Positions 7,418-16,309 of a stretch of DNA of 64,000 bases are shown here, in pieces. Position numbers and translations under genes: made by a program. This DNA is from Hirschia litorea. Lineage in GTDB: Bacteria > Pseudomonadota > Alphaproteobacteria > Caulobacterales > Hyphomonadaceae. The first letter of the stretch is position 1, and each line of letters begins with the position of its first letter. The stretch is from contig NZ_JBHTBR010000002.1 in the NCBI RefSeq assembly GCF_042665075.1, positions 1,364,001 to 1,428,000 on the forward strand, written 5' to 3'. The notes under the pieces are model-generated. The model had not been told where the DNA came from. It searched no databases and saw nothing but the letters and a program-made list of their open reading frames with translations.

Positions 7418-8785
7418 TTAGCTATATTTTTGCGTCAGATAGCTCATCACAGCCCGCAACCCAAAAGCTGCACCGCCTTCTGGACGACCATATTGTGCAT
7501 TGCGCCACCCCCACACATCAAAGTGCGCCCAAGATTTTGCATCCACAAACTCCTGCAAGAATAGCGCAGCCGTAATCGTCCCCGCAAATGGACTAGACGC
7601 ACCATTCACAAGATCAGCAACGGGGCTTTTCATCATGGCAAGATAAGGCTTCCATAAAGGCAAACGCCAAATCGGGTCCGCCTTGTCCACACCGCTCTGA
7701 TAGATACTTGCTGCAAATGCTTCATCTGTCGCAAAGAAAGGTGCGACTTCAGCTCCCATAGCAACACGTGCAGCACCTGTGAGGGTCGCAAAGTCAAGAA
7801 GCAATTCAGGTTTAAGTTCACTGGCGCGTGTCAAAGCATCTCCCAATACTAAACGCCCTTCTGCATCTGTATTATCAATCTCGACACTCAAGCCCTTACG
7901 GCTCTTCAAAATATCACCCGGGCGGAAAGCGCCAGCGCCAATCGCATTTTCAACGGTCGGTACGTGCAGTGTCAAATAGACATTCAGCTTGGAGGCCATA
8001 ATCATACGCGCCAAGCCAATCACATGCGCTGCGCCGCCCATGTCTTTTTTCATATGGCGCATATAACCGCCCGTTTTAATGTTCAATCCGCCAGTATCAA
8101 AAGCAACGCCTTTCCCAACAAGCGCAATGTGGGGTGCGTTTTTATCTCCCCAACTTAACTCTACATAGCGTGGCGCGTCTGCAGCTGCACGCCCCACAGC
8201 ATGCACCATTGGATAGTTTTCTTTAAGTAGATCATCACCAATGATTTGTTTGACCTCAGCCCCAAATTCTTTTGCAAGGGCTTCAACAGTTTCACCAATT
8301 TGGGTGGGACCCATATCTTCAGCAGGTGTGTTGATCATATCCCGCACAAGCTTGATTGAGGCTTCTTCAATCTGCGCTGCTTCCAGTGATTTCTTGTCGG
8401 TAATGACCAATTGAGGTGGAGAAGACTTGTCATCTTTATACTGCGTGAAGCGGTAAGCACCATCAGCCCACGCCGCATACATATTGGTGACATCCAGCCC
8501 TTCAGGCACTGTCGTCAATGCATATGCACCCTCAGGCAAACTTGCCGATGCAGCAGCCAAAGCGCCAGTATCAGCATCTCCGCCAATACCAAAAAGCACG
8601 TCCTCAATCTGTCCATCTGCATTAGGCACGACCAAGCTTTTTCCGGTTTGCGCTTTGAAACCCATCCCTTGTGCCAATGTGGAAAAACGCGCCTCCTGCC
8701 CCTCCAACCATGATGCGTAAGATTGTGTCGTCAACACATGCAAGCGGACGACATATTTGGCAGAAGAGGTAAATACGGAAGTCAT
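7418..8785 (-). CDS. pepA: Leucyl aminopeptidase (M17)
   Basis: 455 residues. Two-zinc cytosolic aminopeptidase removing N-terminal residues from peptides. The C-terminal catalytic domain shows GKGVAFDTGGLNIKTGG with the metal-binding Lys and Asp, MKKDMGGAAHV, the family signature NTDAEGRLVLGDAL, and LLDFATLTGAARVAMG. The N-terminal ~150 residues are the usual variable domain. It is first in a likely pepA-marR-nlpC unit and diverges from the TadD-like gene. Confidence 0.93.
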   Translation of the reverse strand: MTSVFTSSAKYVVRLHVLTTQSYASWLEGQEARFSTLAQGMGFKAQTGKSLVVPNADGQIEDVLFGIGGDADTGALAAASASLPEGAYALTTVPEGLDVTNMYAAWADGAYRFTQYKDDKSSPPQLVITDKKSLEAAQIEEASIKLVRDMINTPAEDMGPTQIGETVEALAKEFGAEVKQIIGDDLLKENYPMVHAVGRAAADAPRYVELSWGDKNAPHIALVGKGVAFDTGGLNIKTGGYMRHMKKDMGGAAHVIGLARMIMASKLNVYLTLHVPTVENAIGAGAFRPGDILKSRKGLSVEIDNTDAEGRLVLGDALTRASELKPELLLDFATLTGAARVAMGAEVAPFFATDEAFAASIYQSGVDKADPIWRLPLWKPYLAMMKSPVADLVNGASSPFAGTITAALFLQEFVDAKSWAHFDVWGWRNAQYGRPEGGAAFGLRAVMSYLTQKYS

Positions 8786-8906
8786 AAACTATTCCAAATT
8801 GAAAGAATGAATGTAGGGAAGCGTTAACCAATCTTTGACGTGAAAGATACATAGTTCAGCTGAAAACTATTTCAACGCCCTTATACCAACGCCGAGGGAC
8901 CCTGTC

Positions 8907-9725
8907 ATGGCGACAAATTCTTTAACGCGATTCATTCTGCTTTCAAGCACCGCATTACTACTCGCTTCTGCGTGTACTAAACCTCCGACAAGCAAGGAGG
9001 AGGAAATGATGAATCAGGTCGCGAATGAAAAGCAAATTCTAGCCGCCTCCAAAGAAGAGCGCACTGCCATCAAAAACCACGATATGATTACGCAGGCTAA
9101 ATTTTGGGGAGACCAGTTTGATCTCAACCCCAATGATTATGAAGCTGCGAATGAATTTTCAAAAGCACTTCGCGCAATTGGAAGTTCTGATCGTGCTGTT
9201 GATGTCGCCACTCAAGCACTCGCTCTTCACCCCGGTGATGTTGAATTATCAAAAACACTCGCAAAAGCACATATGGATACAGGCCGCCCAGACCGCGCGA
9301 CCTCCGCCTTATACAACGCCACACCAACTTCTGAGGACTGGACTTTATACTCCCTCTACGGTGTCGCGCTTGACCAAATGGGAGATCACCCCAAAGCGCA
9401 ACTTCGCTATGCGCGTGCGTTAGAAATTTCTCCTGACAACGCGGTTGTGCTGACAAATTATGCGCTTTCTCTCGCTTTGGAAGGCAAGCCTGCCGAAGCC
9501 GAAGCCAAATTACGACACGCTATAGATGCAAACGAGTTTGTAGACCCAAGGGTACGCATGAATTTAGCTCTCGTATTAGGTGTACAAGGTAAATTCGATG
9601 AGGCGGACAAGATATCAGCGATAGATTTACCGCCGCAAATGGTGAAAGCAAACTCAGAATACTATCGCAAACTACTCACGCCGCCATCTCGCAGCTGGAA
9701 TGATCTTCGTCGGTCTCAAGAGTAA
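8907..9725 (+). CDS. tadD: TadD-like TPR lipoprotein
   Basis: 272 residues. The signal peptide ends in lipobox LLASAC, so the product is probably a lipoprotein. The mature part (~60-230) consists of tetratricopeptide repeats, for example DYEAANEFSKALRAIGSSDRAVDVATQALALHP and AQLRYARALEISPDNAVVLTNYALSLALEGKPAEAEAKLRHAI. TadD is the pilotin-like lipoprotein of Tad pili, and this gene is convergent with the tad cluster, which supports that reading. GAGGGA lies ahead of the ATG. Confidence 0.8.
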   Translation: MATNSLTRFILLSSTALLLASACTKPPTSKEEEMMNQVANEKQILAASKEERTAIKNHDMITQAKFWGDQFDLNPNDYEAANEFSKALRAIGSSDRAVDVATQALALHPGDVELSKTLAKAHMDTGRPDRATSALYNATPTSEDWTLYSLYGVALDQMGDHPKAQLRYARALEISPDNAVVLTNYALSLALEGKPAEAEAKLRHAIDANEFVDPRVRMNLALVLGVQGKFDEADKISAIDLPPQMVKANSEYYRKLLTPPSRSWNDLRRSQE

Positions 9726-9753
9726 TACTTTAAACAAGCCAATTTTATATATA

Positions 9754-9790
9754 AAAAAGCCGGACCATGTTAAAAATGGTCCGGCTTTTT
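9754..9790. terminator. Bidirectional terminator between tadD and tadC
   Basis: A perfect 15-bp stem (9754-9768 with 9776-9790) around a seven-base loop, with A-run and T-run on either side, stands between two convergent genes. It can stop transcription from both directions. Confidence 0.9.
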
Positions 9791-9826
9791 TATTAGGATA
9801 GTCAAGCGCATTCGTGACTGTAAATT

Positions 9827-10825
9827 TTATTCCACCGCTTGGCTCATAGGGCTAACTTCTGTTCCTTTTTCACCCTCTTGACCTTTAATCTGGATATAAG
9901 CAGGACCACCAATAACAAGAAACAGAACCGGCAAGAAGAATACAATCATTGGGACCGTTAGTTTTGCGGGCAAGGCTGCTGCCTTTTTCTCGGCTTCAAG
10001 AATACGAATTTCTCTATTCTCTTTTGCCATCGCCCTTAGAGCTGTTCCCATAGGCGTACCGTATTTTTCAGCCTGCACGAGCGCCGTAGCAACTGATTTG
10101 ATACCAGGGTGATTTGTCCGCTCCGCAAGGTTTAGATACGCTTGACGGCGCTCTTGCAAATAGGAAAGCTCCGCTGTGGTCAGCCCTAATTCTTCGGCCA
10201 ATTCAACAGAAGCAGTCCCGATTTCTTCTCCCACGCGCGCAAAAGCAAGTTCGATAGACATACCCGCTTCAACACAAATCAACATCATGTCCAAACTGTC
10301 GGGAAAAGCTTTCATAATTGACGCTTTACGTTTGTCTGCACGATTGGTCAGATACATGTTTGGTGCATAAAATCCGGCTGCTGCTGCAAACATGACAGCA
10401 CAAATTTGAAGCTGAGTATTCAGATCAAAATCATTCACAAAGTGCAGATACAAAAAAGCAAATAACCCTAGTGCAAATGGCAAGGCAAAACGCGCAAAAT
10501 AGAATGCAGATACGGGTCTGGGACCACGCAAACCAGCCTGAACAAGCGCTTTTTCTAGGTTATCATCTTTAAGTGCAGATTGTAGATCTAGCTTGTCCAC
10601 AATGCGCTTCATCACCCCTTCATCAGTCCGGCGCAGACCTTTTTGAGATAATTGCTCACGGCTCTTACGACGCAATTCTTCACGGCGGTTTGATACAGAC
10701 TTCAAACGCGTATCAAGATTGTTTCCCTTTAGCGCTGGAGCAGCGATTGTCAAAATCGTCGCAAAACAGGCAAGCCCCGCTAAAAGCGCGGCTAGAAATC
10801 CAGGATCTGTTGCTGTTTCAATCAT
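9827..10825 (-). CDS. tadC: Tad pilus inner-membrane platform protein TadC (CpaH)
   Basis: About 332 residues from the ATG at 10823-10825; a TTG nine bases upstream is also in frame. It belongs to the type II secretion F (GspF) family, with hydrophobic segments near the N-terminus, two in the middle (ARFALPFALGLFAFLYLHF and ICAVMFAAAAGFYAP) and one at the C-terminus (VPMIVFFLPVLFLVIGGPAYI). The GspF core KAFPDSLDMMLICVEAGMSIELAFARV is clear. With TadB it forms the platform driven by CpaF. It is the last gene of the minus-strand cpa operon. Confidence 0.92.
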   Translation of the reverse strand: MIETATDPGFLAALLAGLACFATILTIAAPALKGNNLDTRLKSVSNRREELRRKSREQLSQKGLRRTDEGVMKRIVDKLDLQSALKDDNLEKALVQAGLRGPRPVSAFYFARFALPFALGLFAFLYLHFVNDFDLNTQLQICAVMFAAAAGFYAPNMYLTNRADKRKASIMKAFPDSLDMMLICVEAGMSIELAFARVGEEIGTASVELAEELGLTTAELSYLQERRQAYLNLAERTNHPGIKSVATALVQAEKYGTPMGTALRAMAKENREIRILEAEKKAAALPAKLTVPMIVFFLPVLFLVIGGPAYIQIKGQEGEKGTEVSPMSQAVE

Positions 10826-10852
10826 TGTGACCAACTGCCTTTAAAGTGCGCA

Positions 10853-11851
10853 TTAGACATCCAATTTCATCATTTGCTTCATGACGAAAATACCAACCCC
10901 CATCAGCCCCGCTGCAATGAGCAGCACAAAATGCCCTGTTGGATGCGTAAACAATAATTTGATGTAATCAGGTGATGAGAAGTAAACCAGAACCATCACA
11001 GCTAGCGGCAAACAACCGATAATCATGGCTGATGCTTTTGCTTCTGATGAAAGCGCTTTGACTTTCTCTCCCAGCATTTTACGAGACCGAAGAACTTCCG
11101 ACAAATTCCCCAAAGCTTCCGACAAGTTACCACCCGACTGCTGCTGAATACCGATAACGATATTGAAGAAGTTCACCTCAGGTAGCGGCATTCTGCGATA
11201 AAGACGCTCAAGCGATTGGGTTACGGTTGAGCCCATCTGAATTGAGTCAATCACACGCTTAAATTCTGATCCCAAGGGCGCAGGAGATTCCGCAGCGATA
11301 ATACGCAAACATTCAATCAAAGGCAGACCCGTCTTGATACCACGCACAATCACATCAATACCATCGGAAAACTGCACAGTGAATTTCTTCTGGCGTCGCG
11401 CAATACCCATTCCGAGTATCCAGCGTGGAACTCCCAAAGCACCAGCAAATCCGACCCCAGCAACGACAAGGTAAGTCTGACCCAATATCCATGCAACTAA
11501 TGCTGCACCTGCTCCAACACCGACGGAGACTAGCCAAAATATCGCGGGGGAAATCACCCAGCCGGCTTGATCAATTTTGTCTTTGATTGTCTTTCCGCGC
11601 GTATCTTTGCGGCGCTTTTGCTCGCGGTCACGCAGGGTCTTCATCGAATCCTGCATTTGCTTTCGGCGCAATGCATTCGAGTCAGCCGCCGCATTGCGTT
11701 TATTACCCGAAGATGATGCACCTACCGCAACTTGCTTAAAACGCTTTTGTTGGGCTTGTGTTGTTCCCCCCGAAGTGAATGCAAACCCGAGCCCGACCAC
11801 ACTTACAAATGCCAATCCAGCAATGAGATAGACAATCATAGACTGATCCAT
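10853..11851 (-). CDS. tadB: Tad pilus inner-membrane platform protein TadB (CpaG)
   Basis: 332 residues, GspF family. An N-terminal membrane helix (IVYLIAGLAFVSVVGLGFAF), a basic linker, two central helices and two C-terminal helices frame the core FSDGIDVIVRGIKTGLPLIECLRIIAAESP and QQQSGGNLSEALGNLSEVLR. It partners TadC. Its start overlaps the cpaF stop by one base (TGATG), so the two are probably translationally coupled. Confidence 0.93.
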   Translation of the reverse strand: MDQSMIVYLIAGLAFVSVVGLGFAFTSGGTTQAQQKRFKQVAVGASSSGNKRNAAADSNALRRKQMQDSMKTLRDREQKRRKDTRGKTIKDKIDQAGWVISPAIFWLVSVGVGAGAALVAWILGQTYLVVAGVGFAGALGVPRWILGMGIARRQKKFTVQFSDGIDVIVRGIKTGLPLIECLRIIAAESPAPLGSEFKRVIDSIQMGSTVTQSLERLYRRMPLPEVNFFNIVIGIQQQSGGNLSEALGNLSEVLRSRKMLGEKVKALSSEAKASAMIIGCLPLAVMVLVYFSSPDYIKLLFTHPTGHFVLLIAAGLMGVGIFVMKQMMKLDV

Positions 11852-13389
11852 CAGGCTGTCTCCAACTGATCTAATGCAAGGCCAAGTTCACCTTCCAAAT
11901 TGTAGTATTTTGCGCGCTCCCAGAAGCGCGGACGCCCCACCCCTGTTCCACGGTGACGTCCAATCAATTTCCCATTGGCATCTTCACCATCAATTTCATA
12001 ACGCAGAACATCTTGAGTCACGATCACATCGCCCTCTAGTCCCATAACCTCTGAAATAGATACAATTTTTCTGGAACCATCGCGCAAACGTGTGGCCTGA
12101 ATTACAACATCAATAGAGCCCACAATCATTTCACGGATCGTGCGCTGTGGAAGTGCAAAACCACCCATTGTGATCATAGATTCCACACGCGACAGCCCCT
12201 CACGCGGCGTGTTGGCGTGCAGTGTGCCCATTGAACCATCGTGACCCGTGTTCATCGCTTGAAGCAAGTCAAACGCTTCGGGTCCACGTACCTCACCCAC
12301 GATAATACGGTCAGGACGCATACGCAGACAGTTCTTCACAAGGTCGGTCATTGTCACCTTACCTTGTCCCTCAATATTTGGAGGACGTGTCTCTAGACGC
12401 ACAACATGAGGCTGCTGCAATTGAAGTTCCGCAGCATCTTCACATGTAATTACGCGTTCACCCGGCTCAATAAAGGCCGTCAAACAGTTGAGAAGAGTTG
12501 TCTTACCAGAACCCGTACCGCCTGAGATCAATACGTTACAGCGTGATGTCCCAATAATGCGCAATATCTCCGCACCCGCAGGTGAGATAGCACCAAACTC
12601 AACAAGGTTCTGGATCGTCAGCTTGTCTTTTCTAAACTTACGAATAGTGAGTGTTGGACCATCAATCGCAAGCGGCGGCGCAATTACGTTCACACGCGAA
12701 CCATCAGCAAGACGCGCATCACATATCGGACTAGATTCGTCCACGCGGCGGCCAACCTGTGACACGATCCGTTGACAGATATTCATCAACTGGCCGTTAT
12801 CGCGGAAACGCACATTCGTACGTTCAATCTTACCGTTGACCTCGATATAGGTACAGTTTGCACCATTGACCATGATATCCGCGATATCATCACGTGCGAG
12901 CAAAGGCTCTAGCGGACCATAACCAAGCACATCATTACAGATATCCTCAAGGAGCGTTTCTTGCTCCGCCAAAGACATCACAACATTCTTGATTGAGATA
13001 ATCTCAATCACAATATCGCGTATCTCTTCACGCGCACTTTCTTGATCTAGTTGCGCAAGTTGAGAGAGGTCAATTGTATCAATAAGCGCGTTAAAAATCT
13101 CAGTTTTTACAAGATAGTAAGACTCAGAACGCTCTTCAATAACCTGTTTTACTTTGGGTTTTTCTTCACGTTTTTTAGGAGCCGCAGCTTTTGTAGGAGT
13201 TGGCGCCGGAGCTGCTGGCTTAACCGGTGGTTTCGCGGCAACAGCAGGTTTAGGCGCAGCGGGCTTAGGCGCTGACTTTGCAGCTGGAGGCGGCTCTATT
13301 ACACCCGCATCCCCATCACCTTGAGGCTCGACAGGTGCACGTTTAACCGGTGCACCACTCCCAAAAGAATTTGGCTTCTTACCAAACAT
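11851..13389 (-). CDS. cpaF: Tad pilus assembly ATPase CpaF (TadA)
   Basis: 512 residues, VirB11/GspE-type hexameric ATPase powering pilus assembly. The first ~80 residues are Pro/Ala/Lys-rich and disordered-looking. The N-terminal domain follows with LLEDICNDVLGYGPLEPLLARDDIADIMVNG. The Walker A is ISGGTGSGKTTLLN, the Asp box and Walker B region is MRPDRIIVGEVRG, and the His box is GTLHANTPREGLSR. AGGGGC precedes the ATG. It lies nine bases after cpaE and overlaps tadB by one base. Confidence 0.96.
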   Translation of the reverse strand: MFGKKPNSFGSGAPVKRAPVEPQGDGDAGVIEPPPAAKSAPKPAAPKPAVAAKPPVKPAAPAPTPTKAAAPKKREEKPKVKQVIEERSESYYLVKTEIFNALIDTIDLSQLAQLDQESAREEIRDIVIEIISIKNVVMSLAEQETLLEDICNDVLGYGPLEPLLARDDIADIMVNGANCTYIEVNGKIERTNVRFRDNGQLMNICQRIVSQVGRRVDESSPICDARLADGSRVNVIAPPLAIDGPTLTIRKFRKDKLTIQNLVEFGAISPAGAEILRIIGTSRCNVLISGGTGSGKTTLLNCLTAFIEPGERVITCEDAAELQLQQPHVVRLETRPPNIEGQGKVTMTDLVKNCLRMRPDRIIVGEVRGPEAFDLLQAMNTGHDGSMGTLHANTPREGLSRVESMITMGGFALPQRTIREMIVGSIDVVIQATRLRDGSRKIVSISEVMGLEGDVIVTQDVLRYEIDGEDANGKLIGRHRGTGVGRPRFWERAKYYNLEGELGLALDQLETA

Positions 13390-13398
13390 ATTCTGCCC

Positions 13399-15612
13399 CT
13401 AACGCTTGAACAATTTGTTCAATAGTGAACTACGCTCAGTTTTGATTTCACGCCCTGACAATAAAGACGCTAGATAATCAATGCCTTGAGAACATTTTGA
13501 ATCTTCAGCAATATCAGCAATCATCTGACCGTTATTAGCAGCAGTACCGAACAATTGAGGATCAAAAGGAAGCACAAGATCTGGCTCCAAATCTATCGCC
13601 TGAGCAAAATCCTTCACAGGGATTTCAGGCCGTTTGGGAACACCAACTTGGTTGATAACAAGTCGCGGCTTACTATCATTAGGGCGCGCTGCTTTTAGGA
13701 AGTCGACCAAATTCTTACCATTGCGTAGGGAAGCAAGATCTGGCTGCGCAACAACAACAATTTCATCTGCTGAAACAACTGTACCCTTAAACCAATCGGT
13801 CCAAATGTGCGGCAAGTCCAACACGACATAAGGAACACTTGAGCGGACTTTATCGAGAACTGTTGAGTAAGTCTCTTCATCCATATCATATGTGCGATCT
13901 AGGCTTGCTGGTGCCGTAAACAAGGAAAGATTATCAGTTGCCTGCGTAATCAAACGGCTCATCACAGCTTCATCGAAGCGCTCTGGCGCAAGCAAAGCAT
14001 CAGCTATCGTTTGATTAGATTCATTGTTGAAATCCAACCCAGTCGTTCCAAAGTTCAGATCCAGATCAACAAGCGTTGTTCCCAATTGCAAACGCTCCGC
14101 AAGCGTCCATGCCAAATTGTGCGCAATAGTAGATGATCCAACACCACCTTTAACACCTGTTACAGCAAGTGTTTTACCTACAAATGGCTGTTCAGGGTCG
14201 GCAAACTGGCTAGAGATGGCTCGGATTAATTGTACAGTTTCAAGCGGCGGCACAATATATTCAGATACACCACGACGCATAAGCTCGCGATATAACCGAA
14301 TATCATTTGCTGCCCCGATAACGACAACTTTGACGCCCTCATCACATAATTGAGCAAGCTCGTCCAACTCCGCGAGCAGACGTCCTGAGGCTGATACAGA
14401 CTCCACAATAATCATGTGTGGCATTTCATTTTCTTGATAGAAATTGATTGCCGCTGGCACACCACCATCTTGAATATTAGCTGTGACATTGATCATTCGA
14501 CGGTCTTGCATCGACTTGTTCAACATCTGCTGACACAATTGTGTCTGGCAAAAAGCATGAATATTAATACGCGGAATGACGCGATCGCCACCCTCAATAG
14601 GAGACATGCCGAAATCAGCTTCATCGTCATCATGTAGCTCGACACTCGCAGTGGCGGCGACATATTCTTCTGGATCAGCAATTGGCAGAAGAGGCGCTTT
14701 TGCCTCCGCCTTACGGCTAACCGGCGCAGCAGGCTCTGCTTGATGTGTCGTCAACTCTGCATCATCCGCAAAATCGTCCAGATCAAAATCTAGCTCGTCT
14801 TCTACTGGCTCATACTCAGGCTTGAATTGACGTTCCGCTTTCTTGTGCGGGCTTTCAAACAATTCACTACGCGACGGCTTTAGCGCTTTTTCTTCAACAT
14901 GCTCTTCGTCCATTGCGCTCGCAGCAAAGCGATCAGAAAAGTCACCATTGTCTACAGGCGGTTCAAACTCTTTGGACAATGCATTTGCGAGGATATCATC
15001 AACATTATCCGCTCCTCCAACATACTCGCCGGAAGGTGTATTTGAAGCCCACTCTTCATCTTCGTCAGCTTCACTTAATGGCGCTGTGTACTCATCTTCC
15101 TGTACTGTTGCATCATTGGTCTGCACAAGGTCAGCTTCTGTCAGGTCTAAATCATCAAAAATTGATGTGAACTCATCGTCTTCATCGTCTAATTCTTCAG
15201 ATGTGCTCAATTCAACAGGTGCTTGCTCTTCTTGAACGTGTTGACCAAGATCAGGCTCCTTGCCCATAAGCGCATCCGCAAGATCAATCTCACCATCCAC
15301 GTTCAAAGGGTCTTCAGTGAAGGTTGCATCTTCATCAAAGTCAGCCGCCTGACTTGCGCTTCCACCAATAACACTTTGTAGCTCAGCCAGTAGATCTGCT
15401 GAAATCTCAACACCGCTATCGTTTTGCTCACCTGCAGCTTCTGAAGCATCACCTCCAAAGCCATTTTCAGCTGCATCAAAAGACGCAGTTTCGGAGGCAC
15501 TCGTTTCGGTTTCTAATTCACCGATTGGCTCATCAATGTCCAAATCCAACCCTAATTCTTCAATTAGAGATTCATAGGTTTCATCATCGAGCGTGTCATT
15601 GGGACCTGTCAT
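13399..15612 (-). CDS. cpaE: Tad pilus localisation ATPase CpaE with long acidic N-terminus
   Basis: 737 residues from ATG at 15610-15612. AGGAGGG immediately upstream fixes this start, because it lies inside the alternative 7-residue-longer frame. The C-terminal ~250 residues are a ParA/MinD-type ATPase with VTGVKGGVGSSTIAHNLAW: the signature lysine is kept, but GK[ST] is replaced by GSS, as in many CpaE proteins. A receiver-like domain (~350-470) precedes it. The first ~345 residues are an extraordinary Asp/Glu/Ala/Ser-rich low-complexity stretch, making this much longer than the usual 400-600. CpaE places pilus machinery at the pole in Caulobacter. Confidence 0.92.
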   Translation of the reverse strand: MTGPNDTLDDETYESLIEELGLDLDIDEPIGELETETSASETASFDAAENGFGGDASEAAGEQNDSGVEISADLLAELQSVIGGSASQAADFDEDATFTEDPLNVDGEIDLADALMGKEPDLGQHVQEEQAPVELSTSEELDDEDDEFTSIFDDLDLTEADLVQTNDATVQEDEYTAPLSEADEDEEWASNTPSGEYVGGADNVDDILANALSKEFEPPVDNGDFSDRFAASAMDEEHVEEKALKPSRSELFESPHKKAERQFKPEYEPVEDELDFDLDDFADDAELTTHQAEPAAPVSRKAEAKAPLLPIADPEEYVAATASVELHDDDEADFGMSPIEGGDRVIPRINIHAFCQTQLCQQMLNKSMQDRRMINVTANIQDGGVPAAINFYQENEMPHMIIVESVSASGRLLAELDELAQLCDEGVKVVVIGAANDIRLYRELMRRGVSEYIVPPLETVQLIRAISSQFADPEQPFVGKTLAVTGVKGGVGSSTIAHNLAWTLAERLQLGTTLVDLDLNFGTTGLDFNNESNQTIADALLAPERFDEAVMSRLITQATDNLSLFTAPASLDRTYDMDEETYSTVLDKVRSSVPYVVLDLPHIWTDWFKGTVVSADEIVVVAQPDLASLRNGKNLVDFLKAARPNDSKPRLVINQVGVPKRPEIPVKDFAQAIDLEPDLVLPFDPQLFGTAANNGQMIADIAEDSKCSQGIDYLASLLSGREIKTERSSLLNKLFKR

Positions 15613-15638
15613 GTGAGCCCTCCTAAAATTCAAGTCTA

Positions 15639-16295
15639 TTATTGCGTGCTGCCGCCATCGGCTTCTTGCGAAGAGGCAGTACTTTCACCAAGGCGATATT
15701 TTTCATAAACAGTAAGTTGGCGAGATGAATCCCCAGGACCAATTTCCCGCTGACCAAGCAAATCACCTGGTTTAGCTATCATCATCGCGATATTTTCATT
15801 CACGGCACACCCAAAACTAGGCAATGCAGTATTTGAACTTAAATCTGTCCAATCATGCTCGTTCACAGTTGAGCATCCAGGCACATGTGCTTCATATGTT
15901 TTAAATGCCATAACCAATGGAGCTGCCGCTTCATTAGCTGCTGGCCTATAGCCACCCACGGTAATTTTATCTGGTAAGACACCGCTTTGAGACAAAATGG
16001 ACTTTATCGACGCGATAATGCGTGGTGCCTGTTGAGACCCTTCCGGTGCACTCAGCACGATAGGTCCATACCCATCTTTACCAAATTTCAGAGCAAAATC
16101 CTCGACGCGACGACGATCTTCTTGTTTCAAATAGCCTTGAGCAAGATTTGAGAGCTCTAGATAGTGTGTCTCTTCTTTAACTTCGATTTCGCGATGCTTT
16201 GCATTCGAAACCTGAAGCGTTTCTGCACTTTGACTACAGCTCGTCACTGCCAGTATAGAAGCGCCAAGAAGCGCGAATGTTTTCCAGTTGCTCAT
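15639..16295 (-). CDS. cpaD: Tad pilus lipoprotein CpaD
   Basis: About 218 residues from ATG at 16293-16295 (MSNWKTFALLGASILAV), preceded by AAGGGGCGAAC. Lipobox LAVTSC gives an outer-membrane lipoprotein. The CpaD/pilus biogenesis family features are GYRPAANEAAAPLVMAFKTYEAHVPGC and the C-terminal GCAVNENIAMMIAKPGDLLG. It is thought to assist the CpaC secretin. It sits between cpaC and cpaE in the operon. Confidence 0.9.
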   Translation of the reverse strand: MSNWKTFALLGASILAVTSCSQSAETLQVSNAKHREIEVKEETHYLELSNLAQGYLKQEDRRRVEDFALKFGKDGYGPIVLSAPEGSQQAPRIIASIKSILSQSGVLPDKITVGGYRPAANEAAAPLVMAFKTYEAHVPGCSTVNEHDWTDLSSNTALPSFGCAVNENIAMMIAKPGDLLGQREIGPGDSSRQLTVYEKYRLGESTASSQEADGGSTQ

Positions 16296-16309
16296 GTTCG
16301 CCCCTTGCA

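Noticed and set aside
14843..15235. Ser-rich open frame antisense to cpaE
   Set aside because: It mirrors the Asp/Glu-rich low-complexity CpaE extension, which automatically opens the opposite strand.
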